From Bacteroidales bacterium (GTDB taxonomy: Bacteria; Bacteroidota; Bacteroidia; Bacteroidales; UBA7960), in contig SLNU01000255.1 in assembly GCA_007132865.1 (NCBI GenBank), forward strand, positions 1 through 7,362: a stretch of DNA of 7,362 nt. The letters are read 5' to 3'. The position numbers and the translations under genes are program-made. The notes beneath the pieces are model-generated. The model was not told the origin of the DNA, did not search any database, and worked only from the letters and a program-made list of their open reading frames with translations. Below, piece after piece: positions 7,279 through 7,362 of this stretch (its first letter is position 1; each line of letters begins with the position of its first letter).

Positions 7279-7310
7279 GGATATTGGACATTAGCTAACA
7301 GCCAATAGCC
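7279..7310. repeat. Imperfect palindrome at the strand switch of the heptad array
   Basis: The perfect palindrome TTAGCTAA (7291-7298) is the centre of a 32-bp imperfect palindrome. GG-TATTGG at 7279-7287 pairs with CCAATA-CC at 7302-7310, with mismatches at four of sixteen pairs. Here the array changes from G-rich to C-rich on the + strand, and the heptad register is kept on both sides. It could extrude as a cruciform or fold in RNA. Confidence 0.8.
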
Positions 7311-7362
7311 AACTGCCAATTGCTAACAGCCAACAGCCAACCACCAACAACCAACCACCAAC
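7294..7362. repeat. Heptanucleotide tandem array, C-rich arm (9 full units plus a partial, cut by window edge)
   Basis: In order the units are GCTAACA, GCCAATA, GCCAACT, GCCAATT, GCTAACA, GCCAACA, GCCAACC, ACCAACA and ACCAACC, then the partial ACCAAC. Read on the - strand the phase gives GGCTATT, GGCAGTT, GGTTGTT and similar, the same GGNNNTT framework as the left arm. So this is a diverged inverted copy of the same kind of repeat. It is more variable than the left arm, drifts toward ACCAAC units to the right, and continues beyond the window. Confidence 0.93.

Larger units (their letters stand above)
7160..7292. repeat. Heptanucleotide tandem array, G-rich arm (19 units)
   Basis: Nineteen uninterrupted 7-base units of consensus GG[GA][TC][AT]TT. 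GGGTATT occurs 11 times, GGACATT three times, GGATATT twice, GGACTTT twice and GGGTTTT once. The variant units repeat in order, giving a partial 63-bp (nine-unit) higher-order period: units 3-8 match units 12-17 except for one base. The array is noncoding and lies immediately upstream of the candidate dpp11 promoter. Because 7 is not a multiple of 3 and the unit creates no stop, the tract makes open frames without being a gene. Confidence 0.97.

Noticed and set aside
7160..7292. Telomere-like repeat, since GGGTATT resembles eukaryotic telomere units
   Set aside because: It is internal to a bacterial-type gene region, variable in sequence and followed by an inverted arm. Nothing suggests a chromosome end.
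7116..7319. A 67-codon open frame on the - strand with a P-I-P-N-T-Q-Y-like heptapeptide repeat
   Set aside because: It is made by the 7-bp repeat, whose unit has no stop in any frame and cycles through the same seven codons. It has no plausible start context or domain.
7160..7362. CRISPR array
   Set aside because: The units are contiguous 7-mers with no spacers.

Overview
The window looks like a piece of chromosome from an anaerobic member of the Bacteroidota, probably Bacteroidales or Marinilabiliales. The reasons are a DPP11-type S46 peptidase, a lipoprotein-type pullulanase, start codons without clear Shine-Dalgarno sequences, and two upstream matches to the Bacteroidota -7 promoter element TAnnTTTG. 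A tungsten- or molybdenum-dependent aldehyde:ferredoxin oxidoreductase (AOR) family gene points to anaerobic metabolism. The lineage is inferred; no rRNA or other taxonomic marker is present.

Layout, left to right: (1) the 3' part of an AOR-family gene on the + strand (1-1158), cut by the window edge. (2) Convergent to it after only 10 bp, a six-helix membrane histidine kinase on the - strand (1169-2539). (3) A 294-bp divergent intergenic region with an imperfect inverted repeat and a candidate promoter. (4) A lipoprotein-type GH13 type I pullulanase on the + strand (2834-4867). (5) A 46-bp convergent gap with a 19-bp-period direct repeat that includes the stop codon of one gene and touches that of the other. 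(6) A secreted S46 dipeptidyl-peptidase on the - strand (4914-7082), with an arginine where Asp/Glu-specific DPP11 enzymes have one. (7) Its upstream region, with a leader direct repeat, a candidate -7 element and a heptanucleotide repeat array. The array flips strand at a small palindrome and runs off the right edge.

The four genes do not form one operon, because neighbouring genes alternate strand throughout. In function they fit a heterotroph that breaks down alpha-glucans (pullulanase) and acidic peptides (DPP11) outside the cytoplasm and handles aldehydes or related intermediates with a ferredoxin-linked tungstoenzyme. The kinase has no response-regulator gene beside it in the window, so its target is unknown.

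I see no CRISPR array, tRNA, rRNA, transposase or phage gene, and no clearly new multigene system. The least ordinary sequence is the strand-switching heptad array at 7160-7362. It contains two canonical G-quadruplex motifs and lies directly against the probable promoter of the peptidase gene.
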